Below are positions 7,414-15,759 of a DNA stretch of 35,489 nucleotides, one piece after another (within the stretch, counting starts at the first letter, position 1; the number at the start of each line of letters is the position of its first letter). The stretch is from Nostoc sp. S13. GTDB taxonomy: Bacteria > Cyanobacteriota > Cyanobacteriia > Cyanobacteriales > Nostocaceae. The position numbers and the translations under genes were made by a program. The DNA lies in assembly GCF_029379315.1 (NCBI RefSeq), contig NZ_JAQYWQ010000077.1, forward strand, positions 1 through 35,489, in the 5' to 3' direction. The notes beneath the pieces were generated by a model. That model was not told the origin of the DNA. It ran no database searches and worked only from the letters and a program-made list of their open reading frames with translations.

Positions 7414-8259
7414 CTATTTGAATTGGGTTTTGGGTAAAGGTTGACCAAACTCGATCACCTGGGGATCGGGAACATTGGGGACTGTTGGAACTGGAAAGTC
7501 AGACCTAACCAAAGGAGGAACGCTATTCAAATTACCTGATTGATTTGGGAAAGTAGCAGGGGGAAGAATTGAATCAGTTTGTTGAGAGGGTGTATTCGGA
7601 GTTAGGGGAGGTACAGTCACAAAAGGCTGTCCTGAGTTAGTAGTAATTGTTGAAGGCAGTTCATTGGATGGAGGCGGAACTGTGAGTAAGGGCGGTTGTG
7701 CATTAGTAGTGGTTACAGGTAGGTTACTAGGCAGCTGTGATTTATAGGGTGTTTGAGGCTGTTTTTTGGGTGAAGATGGGGAATTTTCTGGTTTCACGGC
7801 AGTAGTTTTACCAGAAATAACCGGACGTAACACCCAGCGAGTCGAGTTTTTTCGGGAAACGGGTTGCAGTTGTACTTGTTTGGGATTAAAAACAGTCCCT
7901 GGTGCTAAATCTAGGACAATGCGTGTGGCGTTTGCGTTCAGTTGAGAAACGCGAATGCTTTTGATTGCTCCAGAATAATTTTGTTGGGTGGTAACTTTGC
8001 CTAACTTAGTATTCGGTAAATCTACAACCAGACGAGAGGGTTGGGCCAGGTAGAAATAACGGGGGGTTGTGCCTGCGGAGAGGGTGATTTCAAGTTGCTG
8101 TGTTTTGGGGGAAAAACGCCAATTATCTAGCAATGCCACTGGTGTAGCGGCAGTGCTGCAAGTTTCGAGGGCGATCGCTGCATAAAAGCCAAGTAAGCTG
8201 AAGCTAAACAGCTGCTTGCACTGTTGGAAAAATTGCCTAGTCTCTAGTCTCTGATTCAT
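7414..8259 (-). CDS. AMIN-domain exported protein
   Basis: The start ATG at 8259 (MNQRLETRQ; 281 residues) has GGAG about 12 bases upstream; ATGs at 8277 and 8286 are alternatives. A hydrophobic stretch (LFSFSLLGFYAAIAL) around residues 20-36 acts as signal peptide or anchor. Residues ~42-150 form an AMIN domain (W-R-F-S-P-K-T-Q-Q-L-E-I-T-L then R-L-V-V-D-L-P-N-T and T-R-I-V-L-D-L-A-P-G-T), a beta fold that holds amidases and secretins at the cell wall. The remaining ~130 residues are Pro/Ser/Thr/Asn-rich and look disordered, with no enzyme domain. It is likely a periplasmic peptidoglycan-associated protein. It follows the 169-residue protein gene by about 110 bp on the same strand. Confidence 0.82.
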   Translation of the reverse strand: MNQRLETRQFFQQCKQLFSFSLLGFYAAIALETCSTAATPVALLDNWRFSPKTQQLEITLSAGTTPRYFYLAQPSRLVVDLPNTKLGKVTTQQNYSGAIKSIRVSQLNANATRIVLDLAPGTVFNPKQVQLQPVSRKNSTRWVLRPVISGKTTAVKPENSPSSPKKQPQTPYKSQLPSNLPVTTTNAQPPLLTVPPPSNELPSTITTNSGQPFVTVPPLTPNTPSQQTDSILPPATFPNQSGNLNSVPPLVRSDFPVPTVPNVPDPQVIEFGQPLPKTQFK

Positions 8260-8330
8260 TCTTTTTATCTGCTCCATAAAACCCATACAATGCTGAACAT
8301 TGCTGTTTACTTCGCCCTTTGAATTGCTAT

Positions 8331-8370
8331 CCCCACTCCCTACTCCCTACTCCCTACTCCCCACTCCCCA
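8331..8370. repeat. Heptamer tandem repeat (CCCTACT / CCCCACT)n
   Basis: Five to six 7-bp units between two minus-strand genes. The same unit type occurs at 21722-21768. Confidence 0.85.
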
Positions 8371-8372
8371 AT

Positions 8373-8882
8373 TCAATGATTGTTAGACTTCTGAGATTTT
8401 TCCTCAACTTTTTGTGGCACAGCCGTAAATTTTAGAGTTTGGGGAATGCCAATAACGGTTAATTGCCCTGTCATACTACCTTTGTCTACAAGTTGCATTT
8501 GAATTGTGACTGAGTTTAGAGGATCATTTTGGGGGCGAGGAATATTACAAAGGATTGATCTGCCAACTTTTCCAGATAAATTTAATTGTTGATTTCTGAA
8601 GATGCCTGTGAGCGAGTGCTTTTCGTCAATATCGGCGTTGGCCATCGCTGGTAATACAGAGGCATTTAAGTAAATACCCGATTGCTCAATGTTTAAAATT
8701 AGGGTATCCGATTTTTCACAGTTCGGCAAATTTTCCGCTAAGGTTAGACGATACCGGCCGTTAACTGGAGGAGGAGCCTTGAGATTGTTTTCCCCATAAA
8801 CGCTGACAGTTTTAAACAACAGTAGCACTGAAATTATTGCTACTCCGTAAAAACCTAGAGATTTGAAGTTGAAATGATTCAT
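8373..8882 (-). CDS. Small exported protein of unknown function
   Basis: A 169-residue protein with a clear N-terminal hydrophobic segment (GVAIISVLLLFKTVSVYG, about residues 13-30), suggesting a signal peptide or membrane anchor. The mature part is beta-rich, with two cysteines (N-C-E-K near residue 55 and L-C-N-I-P near 111) that could form a disulfide, and a Gln/Lys/Ser-rich tail. I do not recognise the family. The gene begins 4 bp after the antiporter stop codon, so the two are almost surely co-transcribed and perhaps translationally coupled. This suggests a periplasmic role linked to the antiporter, but that is inference from position only. Confidence 0.75.
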   Translation of the reverse strand: MNHFNFKSLGFYGVAIISVLLLFKTVSVYGENNLKAPPPVNGRYRLTLAENLPNCEKSDTLILNIEQSGIYLNASVLPAMANADIDEKHSLTGIFRNQQLNLSGKVGRSILCNIPRPQNDPLNSVTIQMQLVDKGSMTGQLTVIGIPQTLKFTAVPQKVEEKSQKSNNH

Positions 8883-8886
8883 AATC

Positions 8887-11073
8887 TCAACTCCTCAATG
8901 TTGACTCTTGACTATTAACCTCAGTAAGTACGGAAGCCAGATGAGCGCTGACTTGACTGTAGCGGCGGGTAATCAGCAGGGAGGAGCAACATTGGATAGC
9001 TAGTTGATCTGTATATCTTCCCAAGGTTTGACGCTCGATACCCCAAGTGCGGCTGGTACCAGCAATTGTCAAGTCTACACTTTTTGAGGCTTCCACTACA
9101 GCTTGGATTGGCTCTGGAGCTTGGACAATTTTAATTTCTATGCGATCGCGTACACTACTCGGTAATTGCTTGATCATCGTGTCCAGTTCATAACTCAATT
9201 CATCCTTGAGGCGATTTTGCGGTAAAATCTGTAATACCTGCAACATACAAGTTTCATGATTGATTAGCAATCTCAGAGCCAGTATAAGGGCCAAATCATC
9301 ATGGATATTTGCAGAATAAGGCACTAACAAGCTTTCTAAGCGATCGCTTCCCCGATCTACAAATACTGCGACATCCACTGGTGCAGTGGTGAGAAGTTGA
9401 CCGACTCTTCCACCTAAGCGATTGCTACTAAAAGCTGGGCGATGCCATCCCACGAGAATTAAATCAACTTGTTTGAGTGTGGCAATCTGTACTGTTTCCT
9501 GTGCAACATTGCTGGATATGCGAACGATGGGATGCACATGAGAGCGTGTTTCTATTGGTTCGAGAGTTTTAATCAATTCTTCTAGCTGCTGGCGGCGCTG
9601 GGCGATTAATCGGTCTGCTTCAACTGGCGTACTTTCAAAGGCATAATCTTCTTCAAATTCAATCAGGCTAAGAGGGTTAACAACGGCGGGATGTCGGTAG
9701 TTGAGAGCGATGCTTACTGCCAACTGTACCAAACCTTTTTGGCTACTCGGATTAGCCACTGGCACTAAAATTCGGTAGGGACGAACGTAAGTTTCACTTC
9801 CAGCAGTGGCATCTGTATCTGCTGCCGACTCGGATTCCACGACATCTAATCTGATCAATTTCTTCGGATATGTCCATTCCAGTAGTGGCGAGGTCATGAA
9901 TGTAGTCACCAATGCCATAATTACCAGCATGGTAAATATTAAGGGGGAAATTACCCCTAACTCTAGACCAATGTTTAGCACTATCAGTTCGGTCAAGCCG
10001 CGAGTATTCATTAACCAACCGAGTGCCGAGGCTTCTCGTTTACTAATACCACTGACACGGGCTGCTACATAAGTGCCAATATATTTGCCTGCGATCGCTA
10101 CTCCTAAAACCAACGCACATAAAAGCCACAATTCGGGACGGTTGAGCAAGCCAATCTGCGTTTTTAAACCACTGTAGGCAAAAAATATTGGCAGCAAGAA
10201 AATCAGGACAAAATCTTCCGTTTTTACTGCCAATTCTCGCACTAAATCTTCATTTTTGGGCATGGCTGCACCCAGTAAAAATGCCCCAAAAATTAAGTGA
10301 ATACCAATTAATTCGGTGATTAGTGCCGACGCAACTACTGCCATATAAATCCCAGCTAGTAGCAATTGGCTGAGGCGTCCTGCCCGCAGGTAGTGTTTGG
10401 CAAGGCGTTGGAGGAACCAACGACCGACAGTTAACATCAAGCCGATGTAGATTATGCTGGTAAGAATTGTGGGTATAGCACCAGCAAAGTCGCCAGTTCG
10501 AGCCACAGCGATCGCTACTGCCAAGAGACACCAAGCTGTCACATCATCCACCGCTGCACAAGTTAACGCCAATGTTCCTAAACGCGTTCCTTGTAAATTG
10601 TTTTCAGTAATGATTCGCGCCAACACTGGAAAGGCAGTAATCGACATCGCCGCCCCCAAAAACAAAGCAAAGGCGGTAAAAGATACACTAGCGTTGGAAA
10701 CTAGGGGATAAAGTAGTACCGCTAGCAATGTTCCTAAGGAAAACGGGATCAAAATGCTGACATGAGAAGTTAAAACTGCTACTTCTAATTGTCCGCTCAG
10801 ATATTTGGGATTTAGTTCTAGCCCAATCAGAAACATGAAAAATATTAATCCCACCTGAGACAAAACATTTAGAAAAGGAAAAGTTTCTGGGGGAAATAAG
10901 GTAACTGCTAGATGGGGAGCAACTAAACCAAATAATGATGGGCCGAGCATAATCCCGGCGACAATCTCACCAATTACTAGAGGTTGCTTAATAGAACGGA
11001 ATCCTAGCCCTACTAGCCTTGAAAGTCCAATAACAATCAGCACCTCAACCAGAACGAGAATAACTATGTGCAT
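8887..11073 (-). CDS. CPA2-family cation/proton antiporter with C-terminal USP domains
   Basis: A 728-residue protein in two parts. Residues ~1-400 form a Na+/H+ exchanger domain with about twelve membrane segments; diagnostic stretches are G-E-I-V-A-G-I-M-L-G-P-S, V-G-L-I-F-F-M-F-L-I-G-L-E, and A-A-V-D-D-V-T-A-W, whose paired Asp is in the ion-binding helix. Residues ~425-720 are two universal-stress-protein-like domains; the last shows the nucleotide-loop pattern A-G-T-S-R-T-W-G-I-E-R-Q-T-L-G. Proteins of this plan exchange Na+ or K+ for H+ in cyanobacterial plasma or thylakoid membranes, with the USP part regulatory. A GAGGAAACC ribosome-binding site sits just before the ATG. It heads an apparent operon with the two following exported-protein genes. 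A decayed paralogue lies immediately upstream. Confidence 0.93.
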   Translation of the reverse strand: MHIVILVLVEVLIVIGLSRLVGLGFRSIKQPLVIGEIVAGIMLGPSLFGLVAPHLAVTLFPPETFPFLNVLSQVGLIFFMFLIGLELNPKYLSGQLEVAVLTSHVSILIPFSLGTLLAVLLYPLVSNASVSFTAFALFLGAAMSITAFPVLARIITENNLQGTRLGTLALTCAAVDDVTAWCLLAVAIAVARTGDFAGAIPTILTSIIYIGLMLTVGRWFLQRLAKHYLRAGRLSQLLLAGIYMAVVASALITELIGIHLIFGAFLLGAAMPKNEDLVRELAVKTEDFVLIFLLPIFFAYSGLKTQIGLLNRPELWLLCALVLGVAIAGKYIGTYVAARVSGISKREASALGWLMNTRGLTELIVLNIGLELGVISPLIFTMLVIMALVTTFMTSPLLEWTYPKKLIRLDVVESESAADTDATAGSETYVRPYRILVPVANPSSQKGLVQLAVSIALNYRHPAVVNPLSLIEFEEDYAFESTPVEADRLIAQRRQQLEELIKTLEPIETRSHVHPIVRISSNVAQETVQIATLKQVDLILVGWHRPAFSSNRLGGRVGQLLTTAPVDVAVFVDRGSDRLESLLVPYSANIHDDLALILALRLLINHETCMLQVLQILPQNRLKDELSYELDTMIKQLPSSVRDRIEIKIVQAPEPIQAVVEASKSVDLTIAGTSRTWGIERQTLGRYTDQLAIQCCSSLLITRRYSQVSAHLASVLTEVNSQESTLRS

Positions 11074-11403
11074 GGTTTCCTCAAAATTAACTATCTGGTT
11101 TCTCTAAGATGATTCTTTAAAAGACTCAAAAATGTCAAGTTTTTTAGATACAGCCAAGGTTAATTTGTGCTTTGCTGTCATGTCAATTATTATTACGATG
11201 CAATTGCAGCCGTGAAACATGAATTCTGATGACTTTAGTAGCTCAATCTAGAAGAACGCCGAATTAACGGTAGCAAGAAAATTAGATAATAGGTCAATAC
11301 AGTTAAGTTAAACATTTCTTTCTTCTGTTCCTTTACGTCCTTCTCTATGAGATGCTACGCGTAGCTTGCTTCTCCGTAGGAGTATGAAGTAGCCTACGGC
11401 AAG
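11074..11403. other. 330-bp spacer with dispersed repeat at its end
   Basis: No gene is seen at 11074-11340, which should hold the antiporter promoter. From 11341 to 11403 lies a dense palindromic repeat (motifs GATGCTACGCGTAGC and CTCCGTAGGAG) that abuts the broken end of the antiporter pseudogene. Confidence 0.6.
11341..11403. repeat. Dispersed palindromic repeat (CTACGCGTAGC type)
   Basis: Contains GCTACGCGTAGC, a 12-bp palindrome, followed by CTTCTCCGTAGGAG and GCCTACGGCAAGC. Relatives occur at about 15590-15665, 35285-35312 and 35458-35484 (CTCTACGAGACGCTACGCGA type). Its position at the very point where antiporter similarity stops suggests it marks the break. Confidence 0.7.
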
Positions 11404-12390
11404 CGAATAAAGTTGGAGTAATTATACCTTGTTCAAGACCAATAATTGAGAATGATTAACTCCATCAAACCACGGGCATTCATCAGAGCGCCGATAGTTG
11501 CTGATTCACGCCAATTTTCCCCTGCCAGTTTTGTAGCCAACATACAAGTAATATCTTTGCCAAGAATTGCGATCGCAATAATTAACTAGGGGTGTTTACC
11601 AATCCAATTTGAGTGTTCAGTCCAGAGAAGACAAAAAATATTGGTAACAAAAAAGAAGTAGTTAAAAACTCCGTATATTGGCGAATTTGCCCAGCGAACT
11701 CCCCGCGTTGTGTCACTGCTCCTAGCACAAAAGCACCGAATATTGCATAGATGCCTGTAATATCGGTAAACCATGCACAAAACATCAAAATTATCAATAT
11801 TAAAATCAGGGTTTGTCTGTTGACACCTGCATCGCGTTTTGTCATGCGTGTGAACGCTCTCAGTAGAAGTTGTCCGATAAAAATCGCAAATAGCACGTAG
11901 CAAATGCCACCACCAATTGCTAATATGGCAATGCTTAGGAGTTTTTCACGCTAGCAAGCACGATCGCCACCAAACACCAAGCAACTGCATCATCTATTGA
12001 TGCTGCACTATAAGCCAAAGTACCGAAGCGGGTTTGTGCAAGACCGCGTTCGTAAAGAATGCGAGCTAACATCGCAAAAGCCCTAATTGTCATCGATGCA
12101 TCTAGATACAAAGCGGCTAACCAAGGCATAACTTTTGGTTAAAAGAAATCGCCATTGTGATAAAACCAAAAAGAGGCGATCGCTCCTAAAATAAAGGAAT
12201 TAATAATCCCGGCAGCAGATAACAAACTTGCACTTTTGATATGATGTTTTAAGAGTTTGGTATTGAACTCTAGACCAATTAAAAACATATAAATTACCAA
12301 CCCAATCTGGCTAATAGCAGATAAATTGGACATTGATGGGTTGGGAATTTTGTCTCCTACAGCAGTTAAAATCGGAAGCTTCAAAAACAA
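11404..12390 (-). pseudogene. Decayed CPA2 cation/proton antiporter
   Basis: Three minus-strand fragments line up in order with the intact antiporter at 8887-11073. The first (12139-12390) matches its residues ~65-125, including I-S-Q-I-G-L-V-I-Y-M-F-L-I-G-L-E-F. An in-frame TAA (12139-12141) separates it from the second (A-A-S-I-D-D-A-V-A-W). A frameshift near 11900-11935 leads to the third (I-F-G-A-F-V-L-G-A), which meets a TAG at about 11584. Similarity goes on in the same frame (A-L-M-N-A-R-G-L-M-E-L-I-I-L-N), then a one-base insertion shifts to I-G-L-E-Q-G-I-I-T, and it ends at the repeat. The N-terminal ~60 residues are missing, cut off against corA, and so are the USP domains. At least two stops and two frameshifts make this a true pseudogene. 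Confidence 0.93.
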
Positions 12391-12403
12391 CTATTGCTAT
12401 TTA

Positions 12404-13483
12404 TCATTTAAGTTTTAGCCAGCCCTTGCGGTAGAAGTAAAACAGCATACAGCCAGCAATACTCAACATAATCAGCCAAAGGAGAGGGTATCCCCAATGC
12501 CACTCCAACTCAGGCATGAATTTAAAGTTCATCCCATAGACACCAACAATAAATGTCAGGGGTAAAAAGATTGTTGAAAATACAGTCAGGAAACGCATAT
12601 TCTCATTCATGTGGTTGCTCATTGAGGAGAGATAAACCTCCATTAAGCTAGAAGCAAGCTCCCGATAAGTCTCTACCATATCGACCACCTGCACTGCGTG
12701 GTTATAACAATCGCGCAAGCAGACGCGCACCTCATTCCCAATCAGATCTGAATCTTCTCGCATCAGCCGATCAATAGCATCGCGCTGAGGCCAAATTGCT
12801 CGCCGTAGCATGAGCAACTCGCGTTTCATCTCGTAGATTCTCTCTAGGGTGTGGCGATTAGGAGAAAGGACGACCTCATGTTCAAGTTCTTCGAGTCGTT
12901 CGCCATAGTCTTCTAGCACTGGGAAAAAACCAGAAATCATCACATCAATTAGACAGTAAAGTAGGTAATCTGCTCCTTGTTTACGGATAGCCCCTTTGTC
13001 ACGACAGATGCGATCGCGTAATGGATTAAAGCAAGTATCGTGGTCAAACCCTTCCTGAATTGTGAGTACATAGTTTGATCCTAAGACAAGGCTTACCTGC
13101 TGACGGTCAAAGCCCTTACCCTGATCATCAGCTTTGACCATGCGGCAAATTATTAATAGCTGGTCATCATAATCCTCAAATCTAGGACGCTGAGGCACGT
13201 TCATGATATCTTCGAGGAGTGAACGATGAAGGTTAAACTTTTCTCCAAATTGTTGTAGGATATCTTCGCGCCCCAACCCCTGTATATTGACCCAACTCAC
13301 CGATTCTGCCGTTAGATAAGGCATACATTCCTCTGGTGTATTGGGTCTGTGGCGAACCGCTTCTTCCGACTGACTGTACTTAATCAGCCCAATCTCTGTC
13401 GTCAATGAGCATGTTAATGGGCGATTCTGCGTCCTCAGTAATCTTGAGGGGTTCGGATGAACCAACCGATTGACTATAGCCAT
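12404..13483 (-). CDS. corA: CorA-type divalent metal transporter
   Basis: The 359-residue protein has the CorA plan: a long cytoplasmic alpha/beta domain, then two C-terminal membrane helices. The signature Y-G-M-N-F is at G317-M318-N319 in the loop after the first helix (FSTIFLPLTFIVGVYGMN), and a second helix (LLWLIMLSIAGCMLFYFY) ends in basic K/R residues. The family forms pentamers that take up Mg2+ and sometimes Co2+ or Ni2+ down the membrane potential. Length is a little above the E. coli protein because of an N-terminal extension of about 40 residues rich in Arg and Ser; an internal start (M53, in ECMPYL) is possible but less likely. The stop codon is 14 bp from the truncated antiporter pseudogene on the same strand. 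Confidence 0.93.
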   Translation of the reverse strand: MAIVNRLVHPNPSRLLRTQNRPLTCSLTTEIGLIKYSQSEEAVRHRPNTPEECMPYLTAESVSWVNIQGLGREDILQQFGEKFNLHRSLLEDIMNVPQRPRFEDYDDQLLIICRMVKADDQGKGFDRQQVSLVLGSNYVLTIQEGFDHDTCFNPLRDRICRDKGAIRKQGADYLLYCLIDVMISGFFPVLEDYGERLEELEHEVVLSPNRHTLERIYEMKRELLMLRRAIWPQRDAIDRLMREDSDLIGNEVRVCLRDCYNHAVQVVDMVETYRELASSLMEVYLSSMSNHMNENMRFLTVFSTIFLPLTFIVGVYGMNFKFMPELEWHWGYPLLWLIMLSIAGCMLFYFYRKGWLKLK

Positions 13484-13570
13484 AGCTGTTTAAGTAATTC
13501 TTTTTCTTTATTATTTCTTAACTTAGGTATTACTCACTACTTTATTTTTTTAAATCTATTTATCGTAAAT

Positions 13571-13597
13571 AAAAGGGCTTAAGACCCCTACGTCTAC
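13571..13597. repeat. Dispersed hairpin repeat, copy 2 of 2 in the window
   Basis: AAAGGGCTTAAGACCCCTAC plus GTCTACA, nearly the same as the copy at 1240-1270. The inverted halves GGGCTTAAGACCC can fold. It is followed by a second inverted motif (CGTGGTTTAAATCCACG at about 13643-13659), so this spacer holds two small hairpins. Confidence 0.6.
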
Positions 13598-13718
13598 AGG
13601 TCGCGCGGAGTCGGAGCCACTTTACCTGCGATCAGTTTCAGTCGTGGTTTAAATCCACGTCTGAAAATGCCTTTAATTTTGAATTTTGAATTGTTAATCA
13701 GGTTCCTTCTTTGCTTTT

Positions 13719-14153
13719 TCATAACCACTCCCCACCCCGGAAACGCCAACGGGGAAAGATAATTCGCATCAGACTTTGTGAACTAATAAAAACTGCTAGC
13801 CACACGATGCTATAGTGCAATAAAAAAATTGCTAACGGTAGTTCTTCTTTAGGTAAAGGTATTGGTAAAAAACCAAATAGTTTTACTCCACAGAACACAA
13901 ATATTAATTCCCATATACCAGCTAAGAGTTGATAGGCTGCGGGCCAATCCCTGTCCCATCGGGATTTTTGCAGATAGTTATAAAGCACATCCCAACCTAA
14001 GCCAAAAACGGCGAGATAACCAAGTATCCAAAAATAAACCGAGTTAGCACTAAAACCAATCCAACCAATTAAAAAGGGCAAAGATACGAGTACGCCCACA
14101 GTTGCAAGTAATAATAATCGAGTTTGCCAACGACCAAATAAAGTTAATGTCAT
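13719..14153 (-). CDS. Four-helix membrane protein, unknown function
   Basis: A 144-residue protein with about four membrane segments: L-L-L-L-A-T-V-G-V-L-V-S-L-P-F-L-I-G-W-I-G-F, Y-F-W-I-L-G-Y-L-A-V-F-G-L-G-W, an E-L-I-F-V-F-C-G-V-K-L-F-G segment, and I-F-L-L-H-Y-S-I-V-W-L-A-V-F-I. A polar loop (residues ~59-72, KSRWDRDWPAAYQ) joins the second and third. The C-terminus is basic and Trp/Arg-rich. I do not recognise a family. It is a stand-alone gene with repeats on both sides. Membrane location is well supported; any role is not. Confidence 0.72.
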   Translation of the reverse strand: MTLTLFGRWQTRLLLLATVGVLVSLPFLIGWIGFSANSVYFWILGYLAVFGLGWDVLYNYLQKSRWDRDWPAAYQLLAGIWELIFVFCGVKLFGFLPIPLPKEELPLAIFLLHYSIVWLAVFISSQSLMRIIFPRWRFRGGEWL

Positions 14154-14169
14154 AAGAGTGCTGAGTACA

Positions 14170-14187
14170 TACGCGATTAATCGCGTC
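14170..14187. repeat. Palindromic repeat, inverted copy of that at 671-690
   Basis: ACGCGATTAATCGCGT (14171-14186) with the following TGTGCAGGAGTTAGGAGT is the reverse complement of the copy near 656-690. It lies just upstream of the four-helix membrane protein gene. Confidence 0.75.
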
Positions 14188-14347
14188 TGTGCAGGAGTTA
14201 GGAGTAATGAAGAATAGAGAAATTAGAATTTTTATAAATAAATTTTGACTCGTTTTCATTGAAAATTCAGCAAGATTGTGGTGCTTTTGCGAGGATGGGA
14301 AATACCAGAATATCGGCTAATCCCAAAGCACCAACACATCTATATTA

Positions 14348-15073
14348 TTACGATCGCTTAAGGTGGTAATCAAATTTAGAATGGTAAGTTGCAATAGCAT
14401 TCCAATTGATCACATCTTCTAACAAAGCTTGATAACCTAGTGTATTGGGATGAAGTCCATCTTCACTCAAACGTTTGAGCCGCCAACTTTCACCGCGTTC
14501 CATCCATTGCTCAAAAATATCCAAATAAGGAATCTGCCGTTTAGTGCAAGCAATTCGAGTTGCTTCTTTGTAGCGGTACTGGTCGGCATAATTATAGTAA
14601 AAACAATCTAAAAATGGCATCTTGGCTTCATCCACTGGCACCATGCCCACAAATAACACAGGACATAGTTGCTGTGCTAAATCTAGCAGAGAAGCAATTT
14701 CTTTTTCAAACAATGTAAAATCTGTATAACTTCGCCCATCGGGACGCGCCAACCGTGCTGAGTCATTCACGCCTACTGATAAAATAATCAAGTCGGGAAC
14801 ACGATTTCGCAGTTCACCCCGGTGGCGAAATTCAACTTCTAGCCTTTGTGCTACTTGTTGCGTGCGATCGCCTCTTACCCCTAAATTATAAAGAACATGA
14901 CCAGCACTATCCGGCAACATCCACCATCGCCGTAGTTGCTCAATCCAGCCTCCTTTTTCCGGATCACCGAATCCATAAATTAAGCTATCCCCCAGTGCGA
15001 CAATCTTCATAGGCTGAAAGTGATTTGGTAGTACAGACACCTGCATTGAGGAAGAAGCTAGAAATGTGTGCAT
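14348..15073 (-). CDS. SGNH/GDSL-family hydrolase
   Basis: All blocks of the SGNH family can be seen: block I G28-D-S-L with the catalytic Ser30, block II Gly in G-V-R-G-D-R-T, block III G-V-N-D-S with the oxyanion Asn, and block V D205-G-L-H-P-N with the catalytic Asp205 and His208. It should hydrolyse an ester, as a lipase, thioesterase or carbohydrate esterase; the substrate is not clear. No signal peptide is seen, so it is probably cytoplasmic. Numbering is from ATG 15073 (241 residues). The family usually begins close to the M-K-I-V-A-L-G-D-S-L block, so ATG 15010 is an equally good start, and no clear ribosome-binding site decides between them. Confidence 0.88.
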   Translation of the reverse strand: MHTFLASSSMQVSVLPNHFQPMKIVALGDSLIYGFGDPEKGGWIEQLRRWWMLPDSAGHVLYNLGVRGDRTQQVAQRLEVEFRHRGELRNRVPDLIILSVGVNDSARLARPDGRSYTDFTLFEKEIASLLDLAQQLCPVLFVGMVPVDEAKMPFLDCFYYNYADQYRYKEATRIACTKRQIPYLDIFEQWMERGESWRLKRLSEDGLHPNTLGYQALLEDVINWNAIATYHSKFDYHLKRS

Positions 15074-15183
15074 TTAACAACTATATTTTATATTTTTACA
15101 AGATTCTATACATTTCTATACCATAGATAGCTATCTTTAGTTTGCAAGTATATATGGGGTTTGTACTTGTTAATATTGCCGCA

Positions 15184-15393
15184 GTTGAGCTTCTGAAGGT
15201 GAACGTTGAGCCTTTGAGGGTGAAGGTTGAGCTTCTGAGGGTGAACGTTGAGCTTCTGAGGGTGAATGTTGAGCCTTTGAGGGTAAATGTTGAGCTTCTG
15301 AGGGTGAATGTTGAGCTTCTGAGGGTAAATGTTGCAGCTTTGATGCTGAAAATTGCGCCTTTGAGCTTGAAAGTTGCACCTTTGATGCTGAAA
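15184..15393. repeat. 21-bp tandem array, ten units
   Basis: Ten consecutive units of exactly 21 bp start at 15184, 15205, 15226 and so on to 15373, consensus GTTGAGCYTYTGAGGGTGAA plus a variable base. The last three units are more diverged (GCACCTTTGATGCTG type). The array has no stops in at least one frame on either strand, giving heptapeptide-like V-E-L-L-R-V-N translations, but these are products of the repeat. It shares the core TGAG(C/T)CTTTGA with the 21-bp array at 22940-23065. Confidence 0.93.
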
Positions 15394-15759
15394 GTTGCGG
15401 TTTAAAAGCTCAAGTTGGGAGTTTGGTACTGAAAATATCTATGCGATGTTTAAGACCGGCTACGCCTACGCACCATGTTTCATTTTATTTTAGGTATAGG
15501 TGAGTGCTTATACTGCGCTAAATAAGTCTGAGAATCGAACCGCAGAGGCACAGAGGACGCTGAGGAAGAGAGAAGAGGGAGCGTTAGCGTAGCTTATCGT
15601 ACTTTTACTCTTAAGCAAGCTACGCGTCGCGTTCCATTGGCGCAACCTCTCGTAGAGAAGCAAAGGTATCGCTATTATATAACTGTATATTTGCTTAATT
15701 TTAGCATCTGTCGTTAAGATAGCTTATAGGTGTAAAAGTTATATCTACTACTAGCAAAG
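15394..15759. other. 366-bp repeat-rich spacer before the ATPase gene
   Basis: No gene is seen. It contains the CCGGCTACGCCTACGC repeat (about 15451-15469), a GAATCGAACCGCAGAGGCAC segment (15532-15551) of a dispersed type, and a palindromic repeat at about 15590-15665 with CTACGCG and CTCGTAGAGAAGC motifs. A possible promoter for the ATPase gene lies near 15690-15720 (TTGCTT, 18 bp, TAAGAT). This is a weak match. Confidence 0.5.

Noticed and set aside
11582..11896. Separate small antiporter-like gene
   Set aside because: Only one piece of a decayed antiporter; flanking pieces in other frames complete the similarity.
15142..15405. Possible 87-residue protein of V-E-L-L-R-V-N heptapeptides
   Set aside because: It is a direct reading of a 21-bp tandem array that is also open on the opposite strand; there is no ribosome-binding site and no unique sequence.
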